A stretch of DNA of 20,526 nucleotides, taken from positions 1-20,526 of the forward strand of contig URRZ01000032.1 of assembly GCA_900550385.1 (NCBI GenBank), in the 5' to 3' direction. The notes under the pieces were generated by a model, which searched no databases, had not been told where the DNA came from, and was given only the letters and a program-made list of their open reading frames with translations. Below are positions 1 through 9,200 of the stretch, piece after piece. This DNA comes from an uncultured Coriobacteriaceae bacterium (GTDB taxonomy: Bacteria; Actinomycetota; Coriobacteriia; Coriobacteriales; Eggerthellaceae). A program made the position numbers and the translations under genes. Each line of letters opens with the position of its first letter. The stretch's first letter is position 1.

Positions 1-43
1 ACCAAACGGCCGGGTGCGGGGGGGTGGGGCGCCTGATCGCCCA

Positions 44-87
44 CAAACCCCCCTTGGGCGGGCGTTGGGGCCGCCCACGGGGGTTTG
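44..87 (-). terminator. Probable rho-independent terminator of dmsABC
   Basis: A strong two-part hairpin: CAAACCCCC (44-52) pairs with GGGGGTTTG (79-87), and inside it GGGCGG (56-61) pairs with CCGCCC (71-76), leaving a 9-nt loop. Read on the minus strand, the 3' arm ends in GGGTTTG. The T-run is short, so termination strength is inferred. It lies 74 bp past the dmsC stop and is nearly symmetrical, so it could act in both directions. Confidence 0.55.
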
Positions 88-129
88 AACGGCTAGCAGG
101 CGTGCACCGCGCCCGCGCAGCGTCAGCCG

Positions 130-157
130 GTTCCGCCGGCCGACAGGCGGGCGGAAC
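130..157 (-). terminator. Hairpin directly after the dmsC stop
   Basis: GTTCCGCC (130-137) pairs perfectly with GGCGGAAC (150-157) across a 12-nt loop that contains a further GCC/GGC pairing. It starts 3 bp past the dmsC stop codon. There is no T-tract on the minus strand, so it may protect the mRNA 3' end or help the hairpin at 44-87 rather than terminate alone. Confidence 0.4.
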
Positions 158-160
158 AAA

Positions 161-1024
161 TTAGCACGCAAGCCCGACCGACAGCTGGGTGGCGTAGAAC
201 GCCAGGCGCAGGCAGAAGATGCCGACGAGCGCCAGCGCCACGGCAAGGCCGGCCAGCGGCACGGAGCCCTTGCCCAGGCAGACGATAAACAGCACGCCCG
301 CGGCGGCGAGCACGCACACGATGCCGATGATCAGCAGCGGCAGAACCTCGGCGACCAGATCGGCGCCGGAGACGACCGCGTTGGACATGCTGGACACGCC
401 GCCGATCTGAGCACCGGCGGCGAACACGCCCAGAAGCGCGCCCACGCCCGCGACGATCAGCAGCATGTTCTTGCCCTGGCGGCCCAGCGCATCGCCCATC
501 GCGCCGGCGAGCGCCAGCGTCAGCGCGGCGAAGGAGGCGCCGCCCACCAGGCAGAAGCCCAGAATCTCAAGCGGCAGCAACGGCGAGTTCCACGAGGCGA
601 TGGTGTCCATCATGTAGGCGAAGCCGGTGAAGCAGGCGAACACGATGGCGACCAGCGCCACCACGGCGGCGAAGCCCTTGCGCGCGCCTCCGGTCAGCTT
701 GCCGCTCAGCGCCACGAGCGTGTAGACGATCGCGACGACCACGAACACGCTGCCGACGGCGATCTCGTTGGTGAGCGGCGAGGAGCCGAAGCCGTTGAGC
801 GCGTTGACGGCGTTCAGCGGCGAGGCCAGGTGCGCGAACGAGCAGGCGAAGCCCACCAGGACGACGATAAGCGGGATGAGCGTCATGCGGTCGATTTTCT
901 TCAGCTGCTCGTCGGTGAACGACGTGGTGAAGAAGACGCAGGCCAGCGCGATGAACGCACCGGCGCCCGCAGGAGCCAGGGTCGTGAACAGAGCCAAAGG
1001 CAGCTCGGCGAAGGCGGCCTCCAT
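161..1024 (-). CDS. dmsC: DmsC-type membrane anchor subunit of DMSO reductase family enzyme
   Basis: This 287-residue protein is the quinol-oxidising membrane anchor of a DmsABC-type reductase and passes electrons from menaquinol to the DmsB iron-sulfur subunit. It has about eight hydrophobic segments and the same length as E. coli DmsC as I remember it. The segment around residues 60-90 (FAHLASP, then SSPLTNEIAVGS) matches E. coli closely and keeps His65, the residue tied to menaquinol binding there. The C-terminal LRLAFY..QLSVG segment also matches. The ATG lies one base after the dmsB stop, and its ribosome binding site (GGAGG) sits inside the end of dmsB, so the two are translationally linked. 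It is the last gene of the operon. The physiological substrate cannot be read from this subunit. Confidence 0.93.
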   Translation of the reverse strand: MEAAFAELPLALFTTLAPAGAGAFIALACVFFTTSFTDEQLKKIDRMTLIPLIVVLVGFACSFAHLASPLNAVNALNGFGSSPLTNEIAVGSVFVVVAIVYTLVALSGKLTGGARKGFAAVVALVAIVFACFTGFAYMMDTIASWNSPLLPLEILGFCLVGGASFAALTLALAGAMGDALGRQGKNMLLIVAGVGALLGVFAAGAQIGGVSSMSNAVVSGADLVAEVLPLLIIGIVCVLAAAGVLFIVCLGKGSVPLAGLAVALALVGIFCLRLAFYATQLSVGLAC

Positions 1025-1025
1025 G

Positions 1026-1646
1026 CTACATCACCTCCACGGGGTTCGCGACGATGCCTTCGCGGGCGTCGGCCGGCTGGGCATCGGGGGTCGGTTTGAT
1101 GTAAAGGTTCGGGCCGGTGTAGTGCGCCGGCGGAAGCGGTGCGATGTCGGCGATGTCGCCCTTGCCGGAGATGTCCTCCAGCAGGCCGAACTCCAGCGCG
1201 CGCAGCGGGCAGGCGTCCACGCAGATGGGGTTCTTGCCCTCGGCCACGCGCTCGGCGCAGCCGTCGCACTTCACGGAGTGCCCCAGCGTGCGATCCACCT
1301 CGGGCACGTTGTAGGGGCAGGCCATCGCGCAGTAACCGCAGCCGATGCACTTGCCCGCGTCCACGCTCACAAGCCCCGTCTCGGCGTCCTTGTGCATGGC
1401 GCCGGTCGGGCACACCTGGGTGCAGGCGGGGTCGTTGCAGTGCTGGCAGCCCAGCGACACGTGGTACACGAACGCGCTGGCGGTGCAGATGCCCTTGTCA
1501 TCGAGCTGGCAGGAGCCGCCCTCGTAGTCGTACACCTTGCGGAAGTGAATGCCTTCCGAGGAATCCTTGTAGTCCTTGCACGCCATCTCGCAGGTCCGGC
1601 AGCCGGTGCAGCGAGTGGAGTCGAAATAGAATGCGTATTGCGTCAT
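1026..1646 (-). CDS. dmsB: DmsB-type four-cluster ferredoxin subunit
   Basis: This 206-residue electron-transfer subunit should carry four [4Fe-4S] clusters and link the DmsC quinol site to the molybdenum subunit. Four cysteine groups are visible: CTGCRTCEMAC near residue 14, CQHCNDPACTQVCP near 67-80, CIGCGYCAMACP near 99-110, and CDGCAERV with ICVDACP near 126-146. The ends of the protein (PLRALEFG, APLPPAHYTGPNLYIKP, ANPVEV) follow E. coli DmsB almost word for word. It lies 17 bp after dmsA, with a GAGGGGG ribosome binding site before the ATG. Like other DmsB proteins it has no signal peptide and is presumably exported with DmsA through the Tat system. Confidence 0.95.
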   Translation of the reverse strand: MTQYAFYFDSTRCTGCRTCEMACKDYKDSSEGIHFRKVYDYEGGSCQLDDKGICTASAFVYHVSLGCQHCNDPACTQVCPTGAMHKDAETGLVSVDAGKCIGCGYCAMACPYNVPEVDRTLGHSVKCDGCAERVAEGKNPICVDACPLRALEFGLLEDISGKGDIADIAPLPPAHYTGPNLYIKPTPDAQPADAREGIVANPVEVM

Positions 1647-1663
1647 GATTTCCCCCTCTCACC

Positions 1664-4150
1664 TTACGCCTTGGCAACCTGGACGATCATCGAATGGGCG
1701 TTGCCGTTGCCCTTCGAAAGCGGCGTGGGATGGTAGGTGGACAGCGTGTTCACGCAGCCGCCCTCGTCGATGCGGTCGCCGTCCATGTTCGCCTTGTGCC
1801 ACGCGCCCTGAGGGATGCCCACCACGCCGGGGATGATGCGGGGCGTCACCTTGGCGTCGATGCGGATCTCGCCGGCGGGGCTTTTCACCGAGCAGCGATC
1901 GCCGTTCTTGATGCCGCGCTCCTCCGCGTCCACGGGGTTGATCCACACCTCCTGGCGGGCGACCTCCTCCAGCTCCTCGATGAAGCCGAACGACGAGTGG
2001 GTGCGGCTCTTGTGATGGAAGCCGGCGCCGTACAGCGGGAACTCCTCGGTCACGCTGCCGTAGCCCTGGAAGCCCGGCTCGAACATCGGGATGGGGTTGA
2101 TGTGCTCTCCCTCTTCAAGCTCGTAGGTCTCGGCCAGCTGGGCCAGCGTCTCGGAGTAGATCTCGATCTTGCCGGACGGGGTGGCCAGCGGATGGCCGGC
2201 GGGGTCGTTGCGGAAGTCCTCCAGGCCGATCTTGCACGGCAGCTCGCGCTTGTAGGGACCGCTTTCCTGGATCTCCTCGAACGTGGGCATGTTGCCGTCC
2301 TTCTCGGCGCCCTGCTCGTAGAGGTAGCGGATCCACTCCTCCTGGGTGCGGCCTTCGGTGATCTCCTCGCGCTTGCCGAACTTCTCGGCGATGTCGGCGC
2401 ACACGTCGTAGCTGGTGCGGCACTCGCCCGGGGCGCTCTGCGCCGGGCCGCCCACGGTCACGCCGGTGTACCACTCGGTGTAGCCCTGGGTGTACATGTT
2501 CAGCTGCTCGCCGCGCATGGCGTCGGGGAGCAGGATGTCGGCGTATTTGGCCGAGTCGGTCATGACGGTGTCCCACACCAGGATGAACTCGCACTTGGAC
2601 TCGTCCTGCAGGATGTCGTGGACGAGGTTGATGTCGCCATGCTGGTTGGTGATGCAGTTGCCGGCGTACTCCCACAGGAACTTGATGCCGCAGGGCAGCT
2701 TGTCCACGCCCTTGATGCCGGCGTTCTCGGCGGTCATCTGGTCGCCGTGGTCGACCGCGTTAAGCCACTGGTACACCGGGATGGAAGCCTTCACGTGGCT
2801 CTTCTCCGCGGCGGCGGGCAGGCCGCCCACCAGCGAGATGTAGGGCTCGGCCTCGCGCTGGCCGGTGTTGGTGCCGGGCAGGCCGAACTTGCCGATGAGG
2901 ATCGGCAGCATGCAGATCGCGCGCGTGGCGTCCTCGCCGTTGGTGTGGCGCTGCGGACCCCAGCCCTGCACGATGAACGGCGCCTCGGCATCGGCGATCT
3001 CGCGCGCCAGCGAGCGGATGGTCTCGGCGGAGATGCCGGTGATGGGAGCGGCCCACTCCGGCGTCTTCTCGACCATGTCGTAGCCGGTGCCCATGATGTA
3101 ATCCTTGTAGGACTTGTTCTGGCCCTTGGCCGATTCGGGCAGGGTCTCCTCGTCGTAGCCCACGCAGTAGGTGTGCAGGAAGTCCAAGTCGACCTCGTCG
3201 TTCTCGATCCACTCATGCGCAATGGCGTTCACCAGCGCGGCATCGGTGCCGGGGCGGATGGGCAGCCACTCGTCGGAATGGCCCGAGGACGTCTCGTTCA
3301 GGCGGTAGTCGATGTTGATGATGCGGCCGCCGCGGCCCTGCACCGCCTCGCGGACGCGGGCGAAGTCCCACACGATGTTGGCGCCGCCCATGCGGGTCTC
3401 GGCCGGGCTGTTGCCGAACATGACCACCAGGTCGCTGGCGCGTTCGGCCTCGGTCATGGAGCTGGCGTTGGTGGCGTCGTAGGGGCTGAACGCGGTGGCG
3501 GGGACGCCGAGCGTCTTGTGGTTGCCGTCCTCGTCCAGGTTGTCGGAGCTGCCGTACATGTAGGTCATCACGCACTGCAGCATGTGCGTGGAGTAGTCGT
3601 ACAGCGGGTTCAGGCGGCCGCCCAGGATGTTCAGCAGGCGGTCGGACGGGTTGCCCGTCACCGAGTACATGCCGGAACCGTAGGTGCGGTAGATGGCCTC
3701 GTTGCCGTACGTGTCGATGGTGTGCTTCAGCTGGTCGGCGATGATCTGGATGGCCTCATCCCAGCTGATGGGCTCGAACTTGCCCTCGCCGCGCTTGCCG
3801 ACGCGCTTCATGGGCTGCGTCAGGCGGTCCGGATGGTTCAGCCAGCGGCGCATCGAGCGGCCGCGCAGGCAGGCGCGGGCCTGGAAATCGGCCTCCCCCG
3901 TGTTGTCCGTCTCCATGTACACGACCTTGCCGTCGCGCACGTGCCACTGGAACACGCAGCAGCCGCCGCAGTTCACGTTGCACTGGCTCCAGACGATCTT
4001 CTCCTCGGCGTCGGCGAACGCCTGCTTGGGCGCGGACCCGAACAGCGAGTCCGCAGCGGCCGCCGTGCCGCCCGCTGCCGCCAAGGCGCCCAGGGCGCCC
4101 GTGGTCTTCACGAACGTGCGGCGACTCACACTGGGCATCGTGTCAGTCAT
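1664..4150 (-). CDS. dmsA: DmsA-type molybdopterin reductase catalytic subunit, Tat-exported
   Basis: This 828-residue catalytic subunit belongs to the Mo-bis-PGD (DMSO reductase) family. A Tat signal, SRRTFVK at residues 9-15, precedes an alanine-rich hydrophobic stretch and a likely cleavage site near residue 46. The [4Fe-4S] site is C57-x3-C61-x3-C65 plus C94, with an extra C64. ACLRGRSMRR, MKRVGKRGEGKFEPISWDEA, IRPGTDAALVNA, GWGPQRHTNGE and TPSGKIEIYS all match E. coli DmsA. Ser187 in LYDYSTH aligns with the serine that ligates molybdenum in DmsA. The ATG is preceded by AGAGGGGG. Overall resemblance favours an S- or N-oxide substrate such as DMSO, TMAO or methionine sulfoxide, but Eggerthellaceae carry many paralogs, so the substrate is open. 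No dmsD-type chaperone gene is nearby. Confidence 0.93.
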   Translation of the reverse strand: MTDTMPSVSRRTFVKTTGALGALAAAGGTAAAADSLFGSAPKQAFADAEEKIVWSQCNVNCGGCCVFQWHVRDGKVVYMETDNTGEADFQARACLRGRSMRRWLNHPDRLTQPMKRVGKRGEGKFEPISWDEAIQIIADQLKHTIDTYGNEAIYRTYGSGMYSVTGNPSDRLLNILGGRLNPLYDYSTHMLQCVMTYMYGSSDNLDEDGNHKTLGVPATAFSPYDATNASSMTEAERASDLVVMFGNSPAETRMGGANIVWDFARVREAVQGRGGRIINIDYRLNETSSGHSDEWLPIRPGTDAALVNAIAHEWIENDEVDLDFLHTYCVGYDEETLPESAKGQNKSYKDYIMGTGYDMVEKTPEWAAPITGISAETIRSLAREIADAEAPFIVQGWGPQRHTNGEDATRAICMLPILIGKFGLPGTNTGQREAEPYISLVGGLPAAAEKSHVKASIPVYQWLNAVDHGDQMTAENAGIKGVDKLPCGIKFLWEYAGNCITNQHGDINLVHDILQDESKCEFILVWDTVMTDSAKYADILLPDAMRGEQLNMYTQGYTEWYTGVTVGGPAQSAPGECRTSYDVCADIAEKFGKREEITEGRTQEEWIRYLYEQGAEKDGNMPTFEEIQESGPYKRELPCKIGLEDFRNDPAGHPLATPSGKIEIYSETLAQLAETYELEEGEHINPIPMFEPGFQGYGSVTEEFPLYGAGFHHKSRTHSSFGFIEELEEVARQEVWINPVDAEERGIKNGDRCSVKSPAGEIRIDAKVTPRIIPGVVGIPQGAWHKANMDGDRIDEGGCVNTLSTYHPTPLSKGNGNAHSMIVQVAKA

Positions 4151-4425
4151 AAGCTTCCCCCTCTTCCCTTGTCGTCTTGCTCTCCTCGTCAGGGCGGCGT
4201 GCGCGCGCGGATCGCGGCCCGCACCGCCCGAAGCAATGAAGCCAGTGTAGCCCGCACAGCGACGCGGCGTGTCACATAAAATGGGGTATCTTTGCGTTTT
4301 GCCTGTTCAGGTGCATGTAATATTGACGTAAACCCGCATCGTGCCCAACCGCGGGGAAACATGCACGGGCATCGCGTATACTGGTCGGGCACGGCAAGTT
4401 GGAAGCGGAAACCCGAGGAGGGCTG
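4151..4425. promoter_or_regulatory. Divergent dmsA / luxR intergenic region with paired GTGCATGT sites
   Basis: The 275 bp between the divergent dmsA and luxR-type genes has an AT-richer core at about 4274-4330. GTGCATGT (4311-4318) and its reverse complement ACATGCAC (4359-4366) form an inverted pair about 48 bp apart, which could be operator half-sites for the neighbouring regulator (inference). A short palindrome CCTGTTCAGG lies at 4302-4311. TATACT (4377-4382) is a good -10 for luxR, with no clear -35. I found no convincing promoter hexamers for dmsA and no FNR-type TTGAT-N4-ATCAA site. Confidence 0.45.
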
Positions 4426-5985
4426 GTGAAGGCGACGGGCGTCATCTCGATGCTGAGGCCATCGGCGGCCTCGCTGGGCTACGCCCTGTTCCTCGCCGTC
4501 AACGCCACCGGCGTTTGGGGCGGCGTGTTCCCGTTCCTGCCGCTTGATTTCCAAACGCCGCAGATCCTGTTCTGGTTCTTCCTGGCGCAATCGGCCACCT
4601 TCTTCGCGAGCTTCCTGGCAAGCGGGCTGGGCGCCTACTTCTTCCCCGGGCCCACGCGGCGCCTCTCCGCCGTGCTGGCGGGAACCCCCTACCTTGCAGG
4701 GTGGTGCTGCCTGATCGCCGCCATCTACCTGGACGCCTGGGCGTTGCCGCTCGTGATGGCGGGCGGCGCGTTCCTGGGCCTGGGCTCGGCGGGGTTCTAC
4801 ATGCTTTGGCAGCGCCTGTTCGCCAGCCGCGACGCCGACCGCGGCAACCGCGACCTCATCGTGGGAACCGCCTACGCCGCGCTGTTCTACTTCCTGCTGT
4901 ACACGTTGCCGAAAGCCATCTGCGCGTTCATCATCCCGCTGGTGTTCATGCCGCTGTTCGGCCTGGCGATCGTCCTGGAAAGCCGCACGGTCGACCGCGA
5001 CCAGCCCATGTTCCAGGACATCCCCCGCGAGCACCCGCGCGTGTACCGCCGGTTCATCCGCGACTACTGGCGCAGCGCCTTGAGCGTGGGCGCCCTGGGG
5101 TTCTGCGCGGGCATCATGCGCTCGCTCGCGCTGGGCGACGTGAGCATGGGGACGCTCGTGAACGTGCTTTCGATGGCGGGGGCGCTGGCGATGGCCGTCG
5201 TCATCCTGGCGCTCTGGCGCTTCAAGAGCCTGCGCGTGAACGTGGTGTCGGCCTACCGGTTCTTCTTCCCCTTCGTCATCACGGCGTTTTTGCTGCTGCC
5301 GTTCCTGCCGCCGGTCTACCTGCGGTGGCTGGCCGCCGTGCTGTACGCGCTCTACACCGCCGCCGTCATGCTGACGATGATCCAATGCGCGCAGGCATCG
5401 CGCGACCGCGGCATCAACCCGGTGTTCGTGTACGGCCTGTTCGGCAGCGTGGTGTACGCGCTTCACGATGTGGGCTTCTTCGGCGGGACGTTCCTGGAGG
5501 GCATCGCGGTACTGGGCATCCCCTCGCTCGCCGTGGTGGCGCTGGTGGCGGTGTACCTGCTGGGCATGATGTTCTTCATCGGCCAAGGCGGGCTGCGCCG
5601 CGTGCTGGGGTTCGACGAGCGCGACGCCAGCATCGAGCTGGTCGCCCTGCAGCCCGCCCCTTCGAACGCGCAGGCCGTCGCTCCGGCAGAGCGCGCGAAG
5701 GCCGTCGAAGCCGCTCCTGCGACCCCGGACGAAGCCCCGTCCCGCCCGGACGACCTTGCGCGGCGCGCGGCGCTGGTGCAGCGGCGCTACCGCCTTTCCG
5801 CCCGCGAGACCCAGGTGATGGAGCTCATCGCGCGCGGCAACACCGTGGCGCGCATCGCCGAGATGCTAGTGGTGTCCGAGAACACCATCCGCACGCATTC
5901 GAAGCGCATCTACGCCAAGCTCGACGTGCACAAGCGCCAGGAGCTGCGCGACCTCATCGAATCGACCAGCCTCGACGACGCATAG
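4426..5985 (+). CDS. LuxR-type transcriptional regulator with ~12 transmembrane segments
   Basis: About 400 residues of hydrophobic helices (roughly 11-12, in two groups of six split by a charged loop near residues 186-220) are followed by an Ala/Pro-rich linker. A GerE/LuxR helix-turn-helix occupies about residues 453-510 (LSARETQVMELIARGNTVARIA, then VSENTIRTHSKRIYAKLDVH). It is therefore a one-component membrane regulator. The membrane part resembles a transporter fold but probably senses rather than transports (inference). I chose GTG 4426 (519 residues) because GAGGAGGG lies just upstream, although the gap is only about 4 nt. An in-frame TTG at 4399 would lie about 10 nt past the transcript start implied by the TATACT box and has no ribosome site. 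It is transcribed away from dmsABC, a layout typical of Eggerthellaceae, so it probably controls that operon. Confidence 0.88.
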   Translation: MKATGVISMLRPSAASLGYALFLAVNATGVWGGVFPFLPLDFQTPQILFWFFLAQSATFFASFLASGLGAYFFPGPTRRLSAVLAGTPYLAGWCCLIAAIYLDAWALPLVMAGGAFLGLGSAGFYMLWQRLFASRDADRGNRDLIVGTAYAALFYFLLYTLPKAICAFIIPLVFMPLFGLAIVLESRTVDRDQPMFQDIPREHPRVYRRFIRDYWRSALSVGALGFCAGIMRSLALGDVSMGTLVNVLSMAGALAMAVVILALWRFKSLRVNVVSAYRFFFPFVITAFLLLPFLPPVYLRWLAAVLYALYTAAVMLTMIQCAQASRDRGINPVFVYGLFGSVVYALHDVGFFGGTFLEGIAVLGIPSLAVVALVAVYLLGMMFFIGQGGLRRVLGFDERDASIELVALQPAPSNAQAVAPAERAKAVEAAPATPDEAPSRPDDLARRAALVQRRYRLSARETQVMELIARGNTVARIAEMLVVSENTIRTHSKRIYAKLDVHKRQELRDLIESTSLDDA

Positions 5986-5988
5986 CGC

Positions 5989-6006
5989 ACGGCGGCGCTT
6001 CGCCGT
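5989..6006 (+). terminator. Weak hairpin after the luxR-type gene
   Basis: ACGGCG (5989-5994) pairs with CGCCGT (6001-6006), starting 3 bp past the stop codon and followed by CTTCC. The stem is short and there is no real T-tract; a pyrimidine-rich stretch follows to about 6060. Confidence 0.3.
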
Positions 6007-6086
6007 CTTCCGCCCTCCTCCCCCCTTCCTTCGCCCTCCTCCGCCCGCCGCCTCGCGCCCAGTTGCGCGCCCCGTCGGCAGCTATC

Positions 6087-6104
6087 TGTTCGTTAAGACG
6101 AACA
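6087..6104. promoter_or_regulatory. 18-bp palindrome TGTTCGTTAAGACGAACA
   Basis: Two perfect 7-bp arms flank a TAAG centre. It lies 141 bp upstream of the start of the Tat-exported surface protein and about 100 bp past the luxR-type gene. The symmetry and size fit a dimeric repressor operator. The half-site order (GTTCG then CGAAC) is the reverse of a LexA box. Function is inferred. Confidence 0.4.
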
Positions 6105-6121
6105 CATCCCGCCGCCAACGG

Positions 6122-6141
6122 CGCCAAACGAGCGTTTGGCG
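6122..6141. promoter_or_regulatory. 20-bp perfect palindrome CGCCAAACGAGCGTTTGGCG
   Basis: Nine-bp arms flank a 2-bp AG centre. It lies 17 bp after the palindrome at 6087-6104 and about 104 bp upstream of the surface-protein start. As RNA it could fold only with part of the stem opened as a loop, so a protein-binding DNA site is more likely. A weak -10-like TACGAT occurs at 6211-6216 without a good -35. Confidence 0.4.
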
Positions 6142-6244
6142 AGGTCGAAGCCGCATCCGCATCGCCGTTTTGACGGGCAAACGGAAGGTGTCCCCGAGGT
6201 GGGTTTCCTTTACGATGCTAGAAAAAATGGAAGGAGGCCGCACC

Positions 6245-9200
6245 ATGACCGATCGCGAGCCCAGCCGCACCAACGCCCCCGCACCCGGTTCCATCCGCGC
6301 AACCTCCCCCGATCGCGCTTCGGCCCCGCGGGCGCTCACGCGACGCTCCTTTCTGATGGGCGGAGGAGCCACCGTTGCAGCCATCATGCTGCCCTGCCTG
6401 GGCGTCTTCGACGGCAAGCGCGCCTACGCGCTCGACCCGGATGCCAAAGCCGACGGCGGCGACCCCACCGCCCAGTTCATCGTGCTCTCCGCCTACGAGA
6501 TAGGCCTGTCCGTCTACGACGTGGACGCGCAGGGCAAAAACGCCCCGGTGCCGGGGGCGAAGGTGTCCATCGCCGCCGCAAGCGACTCGTCCAAGCGGCT
6601 CGAGGCCGTAGCCGATGACCTGGGTGCCGTGGTGTTCGACGTCCGCAGCCTGGGAGCCACCGTCGACCTGGGACCCGACGGCGTGCGCTACCGCTTCGAG
6701 GGGTCGGTCACCGTGTCCAACGGCGATGGCTACCGCATCTGCACGCTCACCAAGATCCGCGTGGACTCCGGCACGGCGATGGCGCTGCCCTGCTGCAAGA
6801 TCGACGACCCCTCCATCCCCTATTTCGAGTACCTGTCGTTCAACGGCTGGGACATGCAGTACTGCGACTGCGAGGTGCTGCGCACCGGAGCCGCCTACAA
6901 CCCCGTCCCCATCACGGGCAAGCTGCATCTGGCGGGCGCGCAAGCCGCGGAGGTGTCGCTGTGGGCACGCACGACCGACGAAGCGGGAAAGCTCGACGGC
7001 AAGGCGCTGTTCACCGTGAACGTCGACGTGAAAGGCGGCGTGGGAACGTTCAAGCGCAGCGATCTGTTCCTGAAGCTCGAACCACCCTCCGACGCGCTTC
7101 TGCCCAAAGACCGCAGCTTCGAAGTGCACGTAAAGGCGGGCGGCACCACGTACGTGTTCCCGACGAAGCTGACCGCGCAAGACTCGCCGATACCGTTCAA
7201 GACGGGCAACGCCGACGTGGTTCCGGAGGTCTCGTTCGGGCAAGCGGGCTCGTCGATGAACATCTTCACGCTGCCGTCGTCGTTCCCGGCGGTGCTAAGG
7301 GGCTCGAGCCTCACCTGCTGGGTGCCCACCTTCCCCCTCCAGTTCTACCTAAACCCGCTTGGATACTTCTTTCTGGGGGGCGGAATCTGCATCTCCAAGG
7401 AAGGCCAAGGCATCGAGGGCTTCAAGCAGGAGGGCTTTGCGAACGAAACCCGCAAGAGCTTCGACCAGCAATTCGGCGAGCTTGCGGAGCGCTGGAACAG
7501 CAAGTACGACGCATACCGCAATATGAAAAGGGGGACCAACCCCGGCACCACGAACAAATTCGGCCATCAGTTCTCCAGCAAAATCGGCATATCGTTCGCG
7601 CTCCAAGCCTACATCTCGGCGCAGTGCAACATCCTCGAGAATCCCAACGACATGAAGTTCACTGGCGTCATGGCGGCCATCGTCGACGCCTACGCGTTCG
7701 CCCACCTGTGCCAGCAGTTCACCATCGGGCCGGTCCCCTTCTTCATCGCGCTCAACATCTCACTCGATACGCGGCTGTTGTCCCTCTACGCCTCCTGCGA
7801 GTCCCCGGCGGGAGACCCCCTCAAGATCAGCCTCGTCCCCTCGGCAACCGGCGCGGGGTGCGTAGCCACCTTCGCCATATCGCCAAGCATAGGCCTCGGA
7901 CTGGACGGCATGCTGGCGGTGTCGCTGTGCGGAACCGGCCAGATATCCACCTACATCGGCCTGATCTCATGCGAAACGACGCTATCGAGCCCGCGACGAC
8001 ACTTCGTGGTGAGCGCATCGCTTTCCCTCGACCTGGTGCTTCAGGCGCTTATATTCAAATGGAGCGGCAACATCTGGTCGGAGGACTGGCCCCGACTTTA
8101 CGACAACTGGAAGGCCGACGGCAACGATGCGATCGAAGGCACCTCGATAGCGTCCTGCCCGACCCATCTGGCGCTCGGAGTCGACGCCGACGGCACGGGC
8201 ATCTACTCCAACGAGGAGCCTGCCGCCCTTGCCGCGGCAGCCGCCGACGGCGACGGGATCGTCTCCCTTGCGGAGTTCGGAAAGCTCGCCACCATCGTCA
8301 CTTCCGACGAGCTGCTGAAGACGAAGGAGGCAACCGCCACGGCAGTCGCCGGGTTCCAGGCAGCGCCCGCCTCCCAACCCGAGCAGATCGCGGGCGGCCT
8401 GCACGCCATCCCGATGGATGTGGTCGACTTGGGAGACGAGGACGCCGAAGGCGCCGACGGCTACCTGTACGCAGACGCCGGCGAGGATCCCGCAGGCGCC
8501 TGCAACGGAGTCGCCGGCGTGGGCGGCATCGCCGATGCCGGCGGCATCATGCCGGACAAGGACGTCAAGATCGTCAGCAAGTCGTTCAGCAACCCGCGCG
8601 AGAAGGTCATCGTCTACGACGGCGTGACCATCCTGTTCAGGCTCGCAAACGTCGACTACGAGGCGGACGGCGCGCACGTCGGCCGCCCGCGGCTGGTCGC
8701 CCAGATCTACAACGACCAGACGGGGCGCTGGGGCCGCCCGAAGGTGCTCGACATCCCCGTCACGGTCCCGGGCATCGACCGCGCCAACATGTTCGACTGC
8801 GATTTCGACGTGAGCATGCAGACCAACCCGAACCCCGCTTCGCATCTGTACCAAGGCATCTACGTGAGCTTGGTGAGCACCCTGCGCGAGGACGGGGACA
8901 CCACCTCGTTCTTCAGCGCCGCCTGCGCCCCGGTGCTCGCGGTGGCCGTGTTCAACCGCGACCTGCGCCGCCTGTCCTCGGTCATGTGGCGCGACGACCC
9001 GGGCGCCGCGCGGGCAGGCGCCTACGCGATCACCTGCCCGCGCGTGACGACGGTCGAGCGCGACGGCAACCCCTTCTGCATCGCGATGGCGTACCTACGC
9101 CATGCTGCCAGCGACGAGCAGAGCGTGTTCGGCGCCAATGCAAGCACCACCTGCTGCGTCGCCGTGCCCATGGCGGCCAACCTCGTCCACGCCTCCAGCA

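Noticed and set aside
1694..4279. A plus-strand open frame of 861 codons opposite dmsA
   Set aside because: It mirrors the highly conserved dmsA gene, has biased Val/Ala/His/Leu composition and shows no domain. It is a codon-usage shadow.
4189..5586. A minus-strand open frame of 465 codons opposite the luxR-type gene
   Set aside because: The composition (His, Gln, Arg, Glu runs) is typical of an antisense shadow of membrane-helix codons, and the plus-strand gene has clear TM helices and an HTH.
6087..6104. A LexA (SOS) box
   Set aside because: LexA boxes in Gram-positives have GAAC first and GTTC second; here the order is reversed (GTTCG...CGAAC).
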